Positions 10,640 through 22,027 of a stretch of DNA of 64,000 bases are shown here, one piece after another. The stretch comes from Linum tenue (Eukaryota; Streptophyta; Magnoliopsida; Malpighiales; Linaceae). Location: NCBI GenBank assembly GCA_946122785.1, contig CAMGYJ010000007.1:39643587-39707586 (forward strand). The letters run 5' to 3'. Numbering within the stretch: position 1 is the first letter of the stretch; every line of letters begins with the position of its first letter. Below the pieces are notes generated by a model. That model did not search any database and was not told where the DNA came from. It was given only the letters and a program-made list of their open reading frames with translations. The position numbers were made by a program, and so were the translations under genes.

Positions 10640-10975
10640 ACACGACAGGAGGAGAAGATCATACAATTTCTGACCGCATTGTGGTTTAATAATGTTAGGC
10701 TACACAAGTCATTGGTCTGTCGATCATTTATAGTCCACACACCAAAGCGGGCAGACCAATTCAAGAACTTACGAGTCATTAACAGTTCAAACAAATCATG
10801 TAGGTATTTAAAATTGTTTCAAACCAAAAAGGTGATTATAAATTGTCATTTGTTGACACTAGCTAGTATACACATTTTGAGCATTAGTTGAGGTGTTAGA
10901 AGATTTGAAAAATTTATGAGAGTGGATAATTATAACATATATATTGCCCTTGCCGATGATAACGAATTGTTGGAA
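10640..10975. repeat. Dispersed direct repeat, left copy (partner 29100-29395)
   Basis: About 300 bp resemble 29100-29395 in the same orientation; shared words include ACACCAAAGCG, CCAAAAAGGTGATT and TAGTATACACATTTTGAGCA. The two copies bracket the gypsy nest and the LINE fragment. Their nature is unknown: they could be decayed ends of one old element or an old segmental duplication. Confidence 0.65.
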
Positions 10976-11205
10976 TATTAAAATATTGTTGTGAGGATGG
11001 GCAAGATTAGCTGCACTTTTTCTGGTTGGGATAGCCATTAGTAGTGATTCCAATGGGTCGGGGCGAGGTGGGTACCTCAATACCTATGTCCCATCCCGCG
11101 CTAGTACGGGTTGAGGCAGGTAATGCCTGCCCGGTACGGCGCGGGGGGAGGGGGGGGGGGGGGTTGAGCGCACCATCCTGTGGCGCGGGGGGGTACGGCC
11201 CGGGT

Positions 11206-11396
11206 CCGTTACTGTTATTGAATTTTTAACGGAGAAGACCACGTCACGGCAGCAGTCATGCCAGACTGCTTTTAATTTATAACTTTAAAACATAAAAGTT
11301 TAGTCAGTATTACTAACAGAATTGTTAACAGATAATTAACGTTTGGCTAATAATTTGAATTTTCATAGTTGTGGCTATAATTCCCCGCTTCATAAT
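11206..11396. mobile_element. MITE copy 2, left piece (right piece 27735-27768)
   Basis: The sequence matches the reverse complement of the MITE at 8326-8662, from GTTACTGTTATTGAATTTTT to the arm word GGCTATAATTCCCCGCTTC. After the gypsy insertion and its ATAAT duplication the arm continues at 27735 with ATTTGTGGCTAATATATTG. The outer part of the left arm is missing. Confidence 0.75.
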
Positions 11397-11964
11397 TGTT
11401 GGGCATATGACTCGGACCTAGCCGCGCCAAAGGAACACATCGCGACCGAAGACCCCCCAGCGTGGTTCGCCACGTCCCGGCGCGAGAAGCTCGAGCGCGG
11501 AACAAGCCACGCGCATGTGGAAAGATCATAGCGCGGACCAGACCAAAGGGATGTGGAAAGCGTCATCTCACTCCCCGAGGGGTAGTCATATCAGGGCCCT
11601 AAACATAGCCCTAGATAAGTCTCTGACACATCCTAGGTAGAAGCATGGCCTAAATCCTTAGTATGTCAGTAGTCACATCATTGTACCCTCATATGAGTCA
11701 ACCACTCACCCACCACCTTGTAGCCTATAAATATGGCATTTACTACGGTGGGTGAGGGGATCGCATTTTGGACATTCTATCTCTATGAACATCAACTTCT
11801 CTCTCTAAAAACTCGAATTCTCTCGATCTCATTCTCTCAGCCTCATCAGTCTCATTCCCCCAGTCCCCGTTACCCCGCAAGATCATAGATTTTCCCCTTT
11901 GTTCGCTCTTCTTGACCCACATCCTTCCCCGAATCTCACTCCTACACCCAGATAGGTTCAAAAA
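11397..11964 (+). repeat. 5' LTR of the Tat element
   Basis: It begins TGTTGGGC and ends TTCAAAAA, where the 3' copy retains TTCAAACA, so the canonical CA end has mutated here. A TATA-like CTATAAATA is at 11726-11733. Confidence 0.93.
11726..11733 (+). promoter_or_regulatory. LTR TATA box
   Basis: TATAAATA within the 5' LTR, preserved in the 3' LTR near 27492; it is the likely core promoter of the genomic transcript. Confidence 0.6.
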
Positions 11965-11965
11965 A

Positions 11966-11984
11966 TTGGCGCCCACCGTGGGGC
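11966..11984 (+). other. Primer-binding site of the Tat element
   Basis: TTGGCGCCCACCGTGGGGC directly after the 5' LTR. The position and TGGCGCC start are typical of plant gypsy elements; the priming tRNA was not determined. Confidence 0.65.
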
Positions 11985-12013
11985 CAAGCAGAGAAGCAAA
12001 AGAAAACCTACTT

Positions 12014-13398
12014 ATGGCAGACCATAACCCCAACTTACCTGACGAAGCGACGCCCATCAAAGCGATGACCAACCCGAGAGTGTTCGCGGAAACCAGCGAT
12101 CTCAACGCGGTGCTCATCGAGGAAGAAGAGCCCGAGTTGACCGCCAAGGAAATGAGACAGCTAATGGCGAAGCAGAACGACGTCATAGCTGACATGCAAA
12201 AGCAAATGAGCCAAGTCATAGCGCTCATGATGAGCAAGGAAGCCGCGACAGCGGCAGAGGCGACGCCAAGCGCACCACAGCAAGCACCTGGTGAGGCGTC
12301 AGGGACAGCCCCACTGCCACAGCACCAGCCGCCCGAGCTCCCTGCGTATGAGACGCAACAGGGTGAGTTGTCAGGCAGAGCGGACCTCAGCTTCCTGGAG
12401 CAACACCTGTCCCCGCAATACCGCCCTAATCCACCTAGGAAAGCGCTCCACCAGCCGCTAAGCGCGGAAATAATGGTGGAGCACCTGAGCGGAATGCCAC
12501 TCGCCCTCCCCACGTACAACGGGACGACCGATCCCGAGGACCACGTGAGCACCTTCTGCTTACGAATGCAACTCCAGACGAATTCCAATGCAGCGCTATG
12601 CAGAACCTTCCCTTCCACATTCGCTGGCATATGCCTGGATTGGTATAACAGGCTCCCAAACGGAATCATCCGATCATTCGAAGAATTCATACTCTTATTC
12701 ACAACGAAGTTCGCATCCCAAAAAAGAAGGCCCCTCCACCTCAAGGCGCTGATAGACATCAGGCAGAAAGGCGGAGAAAGCCTGCGAGCTTTTTATGGTC
12801 GAGGATGGCAATGGCTGTGCGCGATCTCACACCCGAAACCGCCGCCCATCACCTCATGGAAGCCACCACCAACATGTAGCTCAAGCGAGCATTGGCGAAA
12901 AGGCCCGTCACACTATCGACGGAGCTGGAGATGAAGATTGAGAAGGCAATCACACTGGAAGAAATGCTCGGCGCAGGGTCCGTCAGGCGCTTCGAACCAG
13001 CGAAGTCGCCCCAAGAAGAGCAGGGACGGAGGCAGCTGCCGATACCGCGCGAGCAGTTGGCACAACTACACAGCGGTCCAAAGCGCCACCCTCCACCCCC
13101 GCCAGAGCAAGCTCGGCGGGGACGATCGCCCGATAGGTTCCCATCAAACGCCTATACGCCGCTCAACGAGTCGGTAAAGAACGTGTTCCACGTTCTTCGT
13201 GAGAAGGGTTATAAGATCAATTGGCCCGCGCCTCTGAAGTCCCCGCTGCACATGCGTGACCCAAAAAAGCATTGCGACTTCCACAGAGAAACGGGCCACT
13301 GGACGGAAGACTGCAGAGAGCTAAGATACGAAATCGAAGGCCTCTTCCGAAGAGGCTTACTCACGGAGTTCATCCGCGGCGCGGAAAACCAGCGCGAG
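12014..13398 (+). pseudogene. gag: Tat gag, frameshifted and interrupted
   Basis: The frame opens with MADHNPNLPDE, has a Gln/Lys-rich probable coiled coil (about residues 50-75) and a Pro/Ala-rich linker. It then enters the Retrotrans_gag core: LPTYNGTTDPEDHVSTF ... WYNRLPNGIIRSFEEF ... GGESLRAF. A frameshift lies at about 12800-12830 and an in-frame TAG at about 12877, after which the correct frame resumes (LAKRPVTLSTELEMK). The nucleocapsid-like region CDFHRETGHWTEDCRELRYE follows and reaches the insertion point. The coding frame continues after the nested element at 19216 and stops at 19338-19340. Gag forms the virus-like particle. The frameshift and stop mean no full-length product. Confidence 0.88.
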
Positions 13399-14728
13399 TG
13401 ATAGACCGATAATTGCACATGTTTTCACCCCTATTCTGAAGCCGTTTGTGATGTGGAATCTCGTGTTTTAAGCCGATTTCACGCTAGGTTGTGTGTTTAT
13501 GTCATATTTCAGGACCCGGCGTTGGAATCGAGGCGGAGAAACGAGTTCTGGGTCGAAAGGAGCCGAGTTGGGACTAAGGGGGCTGCAGGAGGAAAATACC
13601 CGGTCGGTTGGCAAAATACCCGACCGGGTATTTATCGTTTTTGGCACCCGTGAGAAGCAGAAGGGGGCCCGGGCGATGGCCTTAAATCCCCGGTCGGGGA
13701 TTTTGGTGGTAGACCGGGGATTTTCCCTGAGGACGAAACGGTGCGCTTCAATTATACCCGGTCGAGACCCAAAATACCCGACCGGGTATTTCGACCGGGT
13801 ATCGCGAGGGCAGCTGATAAAAGCCGGTTTTGTGCGTTTTTGCAAGGGAGAGCTGGGTTTTGGATCCCAAACACCCAAGGGACGAACCCTAGAGAGAGAG
13901 AGCGACTTGGGAACATTCTTGGAGCTATTTTGGAGGATTTCTTCGCCATTGGAGCTCGGGAATCAAGCCCGGACTTGAAGACTGATCATCTGAAGATTCT
14001 TACTGCAGTCTCTCTCTTCTCTATGGAGTAACTTCCCTTCACTTAGGTTTTGAGGAACCCTAGCTATGTTTGTTTGATTGGATGATTGTATGAGTACTCT
14101 GACTTGATAATCTTGAGTTCATATTCAATCTATGCATGTTTTCACGATTCAATTCTGCTTTAGTCGAGATTATTGATTCTGCTTTGATCCTATGAAAGCG
14201 AATACCTGATTAGGTCAATAGAGCACCATAGATTGATAGTAGTGGATCGATTGCTTTAGTCGAGGGTTGATTCACTGCTTTGTATCGATTGAGAACCTCA
14301 TTCGATAGAGGGAATCTAGTTCAGAACGCCTTGATCAGTTGTTCTAGAGAAGGATACGTCCCTCTAGGCAATTGACTCAAGAGGGCCTTGTTCCTTTAGT
14401 CGAGACTCAAGGTCTAGTCAAGGATTCTCCGCATTGTGAATGAAAGTGAAACACGTTAGAGATCATCAATCGTTAATCTGGCTAGTGGCTAGGGGGAATC
14501 ATACCTAAGTGAGTTCCCAACCTGTAATTAGATTAACTTTAATTGTAGTTTGCTAGAGTAGTTTTTAGTTCTTTCATCTTAATCTGTTTTGCTAGATAAC
14601 GAACTGAAGCTGAGTAATAGTAACTCTAGAGACCCGTGGATTCGATATTTATTGCTTGAGCCACTATACTGCAGTCCCTTTCATTGGTTACACTTGGCCA
14701 TTGTTAGGAGTTGTGTCATAGCGAGTCA
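13399..14728 (+). repeat. 5' LTR of the young Athila-like element
   Basis: Starts TGATAGACCGATAATTGC and ends TGTCATAGCGAGTCA. Between about 13580 and 13810 it has a cluster of short palindromic words built on CCGGTCGGGTAT and CCCCGGTCGGGGAT. Confidence 0.95.
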
Positions 14729-14734
14729 AGTTTT

Positions 14735-14752
14735 TGGCGCCGTTGCCGGGGA
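14735..14752 (+). other. Primer-binding site, tRNA-Asp type
   Basis: TGGCGCCGTTGCCGGGGA lies six bases after the LTR end. This is the well-known tRNA-Asp complementary site used by Athila and related plant elements. Confidence 0.85.
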
Positions 14753-14864
14753 ATTTCTAGATTATTAGGAAAGGCAGAAGTTTGTTACTTTAGCGTTTTT
14801 CTTTTGTTTTCCACCCTTGCTTTTCACTTGGGTGTTTTTGTTTTTGTTGGTGCAGATCTGAATC

Positions 14865-16079
14865 ATGGATCCTCATGGCTTCTCCAACCATTGGGGGTAT
14901 CCACCACCATCCGAGTGGTATTACCCCGAGACACCCTGGAGCAATCAAGGAGGAGAAGACTATGGATCCGGGTTCCAGTACCAACCCCCTTTCTATGGAG
15001 AACAATCTGACCCCTGGGCATATCAAGAACAATCTCATTACCAAGAAGACTTTCTCCCACAACCAGAAGGACCATCAGCGTTGGAGTTACCCATGGCGGC
15101 CTTCACGGGCCATTCTGCAGAGCCATGCTACACTCCACAGCCAGATCCAAACTATGAACTGAAGCTTCTCCTGGAGCAGTTTGTTCGGGACTCCGAGAGA
15201 CGCAATCGCAGAATGGATCTTCACATCCAAGCCCTCCCCTCTTCCGATCCCTCATATCTCCGTGATATGGAGGAGGCTGTTCAACGCTCAGCGAAGCAAA
15301 CAGAGTGGGTTGAGCAAGTTTGTGCACAACTTGCTCAAGATCACCCTTCTGCTACCATACAAGAAGAGGACGAGGAAGAAGAAGGCTACAAGGACATTGT
15401 GGAGCACACAGAAGTTGTCACGGAGAGCTCCCGTGATGATCATGATCAGGAATGTCCTGTCGTAGCCGACCACCCTTTCCCACATCCCACACTGCGCTTT
15501 GAAGAGGTGGGCATGAGTGAGGAGATGCAAGAAGATCTCATGAAAGAAATTGCCTGGCAACTTGCTCTCCAATCCGTGCTAGAAGAAGAAGAGCAAGAAA
15601 GGGTGCAGAAAGAGGTTGTGGAGGATGACGAAAGCGAAGCAGGAGTAGTTCTTGATCATTTCCCAGGGGTGATACCACATGAAGAAGAAAGGGAGGTTGA
15701 AGAAGCAATTGGCGTCCAGGCTGAGGACGAAGTTGAGGTGGAAGAGGCTTGCACCGGCCATGAGTTACATGTGATATCTCCACCAAACTTCGAGGAATTG
15801 CTCAGCAAGGACCCATTTGCAGTGTCTCTTTGCCAGACCAAGGCCACATCGACATCGGTCCCTCTTGGTGGACGCGATGGTGGCCAATCGATGCTGTCTT
15901 ATCTGGTTTGGGGCAATGAGACGAGAGAAGAGAAGAAGAGGTCTCGAGGGTGGAGACTTCATCTGCATCAAGTACACGAGCCTTCATCACCTGCCGCACC
16001 ACATGCTCGTGACTTGAGACTCCACCTCATCGACGAGAACCTCAACTTCAAGGAGGTTCTAGCATGGACCGAAACTTAG
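14865..16079 (+). CDS. Acidic ORF of the non-autonomous Athila-like element
   Basis: A 404-residue intact frame starting MDPHGFSNHWGYPPPSEWYY about 110 bp after the PBS. The N-terminal third is rich in Tyr, Pro, Gln and Trp; the middle has a likely helix (LKLLLEQFVRDSERRNRRMD) and then strongly acidic blocks (EEDEEEEGYKD, VLEEEEQERVQKE). The C-terminal part is arginine-rich and ends LNFKEVLAWTET. I see no zinc knuckle, protease or polymerase motif, and no clear similarity to the Tat gag beside it. Such Gln/Glu-rich ORFs are common in plant Athila-like and other non-autonomous LTR elements; a particle or RNA-binding role is possible but not shown. The start is the first ATG in frame. The intact frame agrees with the very recent insertion. 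Confidence 0.75.
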   Translation: MDPHGFSNHWGYPPPSEWYYPETPWSNQGGEDYGSGFQYQPPFYGEQSDPWAYQEQSHYQEDFLPQPEGPSALELPMAAFTGHSAEPCYTPQPDPNYELKLLLEQFVRDSERRNRRMDLHIQALPSSDPSYLRDMEEAVQRSAKQTEWVEQVCAQLAQDHPSATIQEEDEEEEGYKDIVEHTEVVTESSRDDHDQECPVVADHPFPHPTLRFEEVGMSEEMQEDLMKEIAWQLALQSVLEEEEQERVQKEVVEDDESEAGVVLDHFPGVIPHEEEREVEEAIGVQAEDEVEVEEACTGHELHVISPPNFEELLSKDPFAVSLCQTKATSTSVPLGGRDGGQSMLSYLVWGNETREEKKRSRGWRLHLHQVHEPSSPAAPHARDLRLHLIDENLNFKEVLAWTET

Positions 16080-17870
16080 GAGCCATCGTCTGGCTCACGA
16101 CGTGAACGAAGCGCTTGTTGGGAGGCAACCCAACCAGTCGGTTTGCATTTCTTTCCCTATTTCTCTTCGGTTGAGTCAGTTTTGTTCTTTGATTTTAGAG
16201 TCCATAACTCAACCTTTGTGAGATTTTGTGTGGTGTTTGTGTTTCGACCACTCTCTCCTCATGGAATGCACCGCCTGCCTCGTCCACCATCATTCACCCT
16301 TGACCCGGTAACATCGTTTCCCTTATCTCTCCCTCTACTCCATTGAGGGCAATGTCGTGCTTAAGTGTGGGGGGGATGTTTTGTATCGGTTGGAATAATT
16401 ACGATGGTGCTTGGAGCCTAGTCCGCTGTCCGAATCTTACGATTTGAGGGCTCCAAGTACTGCTGTTTGATCATATTGGCACTGTGTTTTGATAGATGAG
16501 TTGATTGGTTTTTGAATTAATGCATGCCAACTTGTTTGCGACTAGGACAACCTATGATGAGGACTGAGATGTGCAGTAGAACGATGTAGGGGTTCAGTTT
16601 TTCAACTATTTGCTTGCCAACTGTGACTTGATCTGACTTGATTTGATTACTTGTTCTTGACAGTCGTTTATGCATCTAGTTCAGGGTATCAAAATGTGAG
16701 ATAGAGCATATAGGTAGCCATGTGAGATTTGAGCCGGCTCGTTTCTTTCTAGTGCGATAGATCCCTCTTCCATGATGTGTAGCATTCACGTTGTCACTAG
16801 CTAAAATGATGGGGGCATAGGATTAGCCCACGCCCAAAACTGACTGTCCTGATGTGTCATATCCCCTAGTCAGCCCCTTTGAGCCGTGTGTTATCCTTTC
16901 TTTTGGTCTATAATGAAAAAAAATCACCCTTGTTGCATCTTTTAGAAGGTTCCACAGAGTGGTTTTATATATTCTCTGCTGTGTCTGCTAAAGCCTATGT
17001 GAGTGTTGGAGGTAGTGCTTAAAAATTGGGCAGGTGTTTGAAATTTATGCAGAAGTGGGGGCTCTCTTAAGAAATGAAAAGAAAAGTGAAAGCAAAAGAG
17101 AGCCACTACTAAAAATCTGAATAATGCCCAGTAAGTAGTGTTTCTTAGCAGTCTGGCTTGGAAATACTGATGTTTATGCCTCCTTCGCTCTTGTGCTCTT
17201 AAGATATTGAGTAATGCAGAATAGCAGAAAGAAAATACCGGGTTGTTTGACTGTGATTGTGTGTTTGGAAAATGTGGAACCTTTTTGCTATGAATACTTC
17301 CACCACCTAAAAGGCCTTTTCCCCATGTCCAAGACCCTAGCCAGTCATTTGAACCTGTGTCTAAGACCTCCTGATTAGTTGGTGGTGACACCCCATATGT
17401 GAACTCTAGCATTTAGAGGCTGCCATCATGGTGAAGAGATGATAGGGATTGAGAGAAATAGCATGCGCATCTTTCGCATCAAATTGTCCTGACCCCACTG
17501 GTCGAGAGTGAGTGATTCATTTTCATTTTCTATACGCTCTTGTACCCCGGTGAGGACCTAGATTGCTCGGTCTCTATTATGATGTCTTGAGTTGGATGCA
17601 TGAGCTGACTGTTTTGAGTAAGTGGTTGAATCAAGTCTAGGTTGGCCAGTGAACAGACGGGAGACTCTTCCTTTACTCGATTTGCTGCACTCGAATGTCC
17701 TTTGTGGTGGTTGTCCAGGTTGTTATTGAGGTTGTGCATGTATTGATGTTTGAAAACCAGTGCGATTCACGTGTTTTGTGCCTTTATGACTTGTCCCCAA
17801 TGTTGGTTGATTGAAATATTTAAGCTTACCTAGTGTCTGACTTGGTTTGCTTGGGGACAAGCAAACGGTT
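16080..17870 (+). other. Non-coding internal region of the young LTR element
   Basis: No long frame is visible. A G-rich purine run at about 16363-16375 (GTGTGGGGGGGATG) resembles a second polypurine tract, and its counterpart is also found, duplicated, in the older relative (about 60640 and 60790, complementary strand). This suggests conserved cis-signals rather than protein. Confidence 0.5.
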
Positions 17871-17885
17871 AAGTGTGGGGGAGTT
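17871..17885 (+). other. Polypurine tract of the young LTR element
   Basis: AAGTGTGGGGGAGTT immediately before the 3' LTR, the expected plus-strand priming site. Confidence 0.75.
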
Positions 17886-19215
17886 TGATAGACCGATAAT
17901 TGCACATGTTTTCACCCCTATTCTGAAGCCGTTTGTGATGTGGAATCTCGTGTTTTAAGCCGATTTCACGCTAGGTTGTGTGTTTATGTCATATTTCAGG
18001 ACCCGGCGTTGGAATCGAGGCGGAGAAACGAGTTCTGGGTCGAAAGGAGCCGAGTTGGGACTAAGGGGGCTGCAGGAGGAAAATACCCGGTCGGTTGGCA
18101 AAATACCCGACCGGGTATTTATCGTTTTTGGCACCCGTGAGAAGCAGAAGGGGGCCCGGGCGATGGCCTTAAATCCCCGGTCGGGGATTTTGGTGGTAGA
18201 CCGGGGATTTTCCCTGAGGACGAAACGGTGCGCTTCAATTATACCCGGTCGAGACCCAAAATACCCGACCGGGTATTTCGACCGGGTATCGCGAGGGCAG
18301 CTGATAAAAGCCGGTTTTGTGCGTTTTTGCAAGGGAGAGCTGGGTTTTGGATCCCAAACACCCAAGGGACGAACCCTAGAGAGAGAGAGCGACTTGGGAA
18401 CATTCTTGGAGCTATTTTGGAGGATTTCTTCGCCATTGGAGCTCGGGAATCAAGCCCGGACTTGAAGACTGATCATCTGAAGATTCTTACTGCAGTCTCT
18501 CTCTTCTCTATGGAGTAACTTCCCTTCACTTAGGTTTTGAGGAACCCTAGCTATGTTTGTTTGATTGGATGATTGTATGAGTACTCTGACTTGATAATCT
18601 TGAGTTCATATTCAATCTATGCATGTTTTCACGATTCAATTCTGCTTTAGTCGAGATTATTGATTCTGCTTTGATCCTATGAAAGCGAATACCTGATTAG
18701 GTCAATAGAGCACCATAGATTGATAGTAGTGGATCGATTGCTTTAGTCGAGGGTTGATTCACTGCTTTGTATCGATTGAGAACCTCATTCGATAGAGGGA
18801 ATCTAGTTCAGAACGCCTTGATCAGTTGTTCTAGAGAAGGATACGTCCCTCTAGGCAATTGACTCAAGAGGGCCTTGTTCCTTTAGTCGAGACTCAAGGT
18901 CTAGTCAAGGATTCTCCGCATTGTGAATGAAAGTGAAACACGTTAGAGATCATCAATCGTTAATCTGGCTAGTGGCTAGGGGGAATCATACCTAAGTGAG
19001 TTCCCAACCTGTAATTAGATTAACTTTAATTGTAGTTTGCTAGAGTAGTTTTTAGTTCTTTCATCTTAATCTGTTTTGCTAGATAACGAACTGAAGCTGA
19101 GTAATAGTAACTCTAGAGACCCGTGGATTCGATATTTATTGCTTGAGCCACTATACTGCAGTCCCTTTCATTGGTTACACTTGGCCATTGTTAGGAGTTG
19201 TGTCATAGCGAGTCA
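17886..19215 (+). repeat. 3' LTR of the young Athila-like element
   Basis: Same length and, where compared, the same sequence as 13399-14728. Confidence 0.95.
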
Positions 19216-22027
19216 GCGAGCGACCAGAAAATCCACCACCACCCCCGCAAGCTGACTACAACGAGGCTACTGGCGCATACGTAGTGCGCAAGGAGATAGG
19301 GGTGGTGACGGTGGAAGGAGACCGCCCGAAGAAAAAGACTTAGCGCGAACGCGCGTTAGAGTGCGCAGCGGCAAACGTTCAAGCAAGGTGCCAACTCAGC
19401 TTTGACGACACCGAATTGCCACAAGGAATTCCATCGGAGGACCTGCTCATCATCACCGCTCTGGTGGCTGCTTGTAAAATACACCGCCTACTGATAGACG
19501 GGGGTAGCGCAGCAGACATATTGTTCAAGAGCACAATCGACCAAATGGACATCGATCCGCGCTTAATCAAGCGCGCTTACGGAAATATGGTCGGATTCTC
19601 AGGGGAGAGAGTCTCAGTGATAGGTGTAGTGACCCTCCCGGTCGTCATCGGGGATCAAGAGCCGCGCGTCTCAAAACAAGTCGAATTCACCATAGTCGAC
19701 TGCAACTCGTCCCACAATGGCATTCTGGGCCGACCATTCCTAGCAAAATTTATGGCCCTTTCATCCACTTGCCACGAGAAACTGAAGTTCCCCACCAAAA
19801 CGGGAACAGGGGAGGCGCGCGGGACGCCATGGGGAGTTCCAAAGCTCGAAGGTGAAGCCCGCCAGACCAACATAGTCGACACAAGGCCGGAGGAACCCCG
19901 TCCGGAATCGATGGATTCTGATTTCGAAGTCGCGCTTGACCCAACCGAGCCGACTAGGAAAATACGCATCTCGACTCACGTCCGCGGTGACGCGATTGAG
20001 CCACTGATAGCGTTACTGAAGGAATACAAAGAGCTATTCGCCTGGTGCACGGAAGACATGCCGGGAGTGCCGAGGCATGTGGCACAACATTGCCTCGCAG
20101 TCCCGCCAAGCGCGCCCCAAGGCAACAAACACGTCGTAGCTTCACTGGCGACAAGCTGAAAGCTATCGAAGAAAAGGTGGCGCGACTGTTGGCGGCAGGG
20201 TTGATCCGCCTGGTCAAGTACCCAAAATGGTTGGCAAACGTAGTCCTGGTGAAAAAATCTTCAGGAGCATGGAGAATGTGCGTCGACTACACAACGATCA
20301 ACAAAGTGTGCCCAGGAGACCCATACCCCTTGCCTCGCATTGAGCAACTCGTCAACGCCACCGCCGATCACGAGACACTGTCTTTCCTCGACATGTTCTC
20401 GGGATACCACCAGATCCCAATGTCCCGCGATGAAGAAGAAAAGACGGCGTTCATGACGCCATTCGGAAACTTCTGCTTCGTCGGAATGCCCTTCGGCCTC
20501 AAGAATGCCGGCGCAACGTATCAAAGGATGATTGATTCGGTGTTCGCACAACAGAGAGGACGGAACATCGAAGCGTATGTGGATGATCTCATCGTGACCA
20601 AAGCAGGCAACTCACACCTAGAGGACCTGCGTGAGACATTCGAGGAGCTCCGCAAACACAGCCTCCGCCTCAACCCACTGAAGTGCGTCTTCGGAGCAGA
20701 AGCGGGAAAATTCCTTGGTTTCATGATAACCAAGCGCGGCATAGAAGTCGACCCCAAGCAGATCACCGCGGTCCAGCAGCTTAGAGCGCCGAGGAGCGCT
20801 TTAGAGATACAATCCCTGAACGGCAAAATAGCGGCGTTGGGGAGGTTCATACCAAGGTCCGCAGACAAGTGCGCATCTTTCTTCAAGACGCTCAAAAACG
20901 GCGCACGATTCGCGTGGTCCAAGGAGTGCGAAGCGGCGTTTCAAGAGCTTAAGGCCTATCTTGTATCCCCCCCTGTACTGTCTGCTCCCAAGTTTAATGA
21001 AAAACTTTTTCTGTACCTAGCCGTGTCAACAAGAGCCGTGAGCGCAGTGCTAATATCCAGAAGAGATGGCCAAAACGAACGCCCGGTATATTACACCTCC
21101 AGAACTTTGGTCAGCGCGGAGACAAGATACTCCCCAATAGAGAAAGCTGCCTTGGCGTTGGTAAGCGCATCCCAGAAGTTGCGCCCCTATTTCCAAGCAC
21201 ACCAAATCACCGTCCTGACCAACCTTCCGCTGAAAAATATCCTAACCTCAATGGAAGTATCGGGGCGCATGGTTAAATGGGCACTCGAACTGTCAGAGTA
21301 TGACATCCAATATGCGCCAAGGTCAGCAATAAAGGCGCAAATCCTAGCGGACTTTATCGCTGAAGGGGTCACCCTCGAGAATACTCCAGAAGGAATGTGG
21401 GAGGTTTACGTCGATGGTGCAGCAAGCAAGCATGGCGCCGGCGCGGGCGTCGTCGTGCGCACTCCAACAGGCGTCATCCACGAAATAGCAATCAGGTTCA
21501 TATCACTGAAAACAAACAACGCGGCCGAGTACGAAGCTATCCTAGCAGGAATGACCGTCGCCAATGACTTGGGTGCTAGAACAATCAGAATACTCTCCGA
21601 CTCCTCACTAGCAGTGAATCAGATGAACGGTACCTTCGACGCGAAAGAGGATACGCTCGCGCATTATGTGGAGCGTGTCAAACAGCGGGCAAGCACCTTC
21701 GAGATGGTGACTTATGCGCAAATACCCAGGGAGGAAAACATGCACGCCGACGCGCTATCAAAGTTAGCGACCGCCACCGACTTCGAATCCACACGACTCG
21801 TGACGGTTCAAAAGGAAGAAGAAGAGAATCGCCAAGAGGTGGCAGTTAACAACACTCAGCTCATACCGGATGATCCCAAGGAGGCATGGGCTTTGAGGCA
21901 GAAAGCGGCCCGGTGTACGCTCATCGGTGAAGAGTTGTACCGACGGTCGTACTCGGGGGTCTATTTGAAATGCATTGGGCAAGAGGAAGCGCACAACATG
22001 GTGCGCAATCTACACGAAGGGTTGTAA
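19216..22027 (+). pseudogene. pol: Tat gag end, protease, reverse transcriptase and RNase H region
   Basis: After the nested insertion the gag end runs to TAG at 19338-19340. The protease region follows, with the active-site motif LLIDGGSAADILF. A frameshift at about 20120-20140 then leads into the reverse transcriptase: LVKKSSGAWRMCVDY, FLDMFSGYHQIPM, MPFGLKNAGATYQRM and the catalytic YVDD at 20576-20587. RNase H 1 follows (about 21000-21370) and then a second RNase H with VYVDGAASKHGAGAG and NNAAEYEAILAG (about 21395-21770). The second RNase H is the feature that points to the Tat lineage. The segment ends in TAA at 22025-22027 at the start of the integrase zinc finger. The polymerase-RNase H frame (20045-22027) is otherwise open, but the frameshift and stop prevent a complete polyprotein. 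Confidence 0.92.

Larger units (their letters stand above)
13399..19215 (+). mobile_element. Young non-autonomous LTR retrotransposon, Athila-like family, nested in Tat gag
   Basis: LTRs of 1330 bp (13399-14728 and 17886-19215) show no difference in the stretches compared, and their predicted translations are identical throughout. A 5-bp TSD, GCGAG, flanks it (13394-13398 and 19216-19220). A PBS matching tRNA-Asp (TGGCGCCGTTGCCGGGGA, 14735-14752) and a purine tract (17871-17885) are intact. The interior has one 404-residue ORF and long non-coding sequence; protease, reverse transcriptase and integrase are absent, so mobilisation would need a helper element. Related LTRs occur at 58214-59560 and, broken, at 38308-38684 plus 43551-44620. 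Confidence 0.93.

Noticed and set aside
11141..11163. Poly-G run as a regulatory or G-quadruplex element
   Set aside because: It sits in a GC-rich hAT end and may be a sequencing or assembly length artefact.
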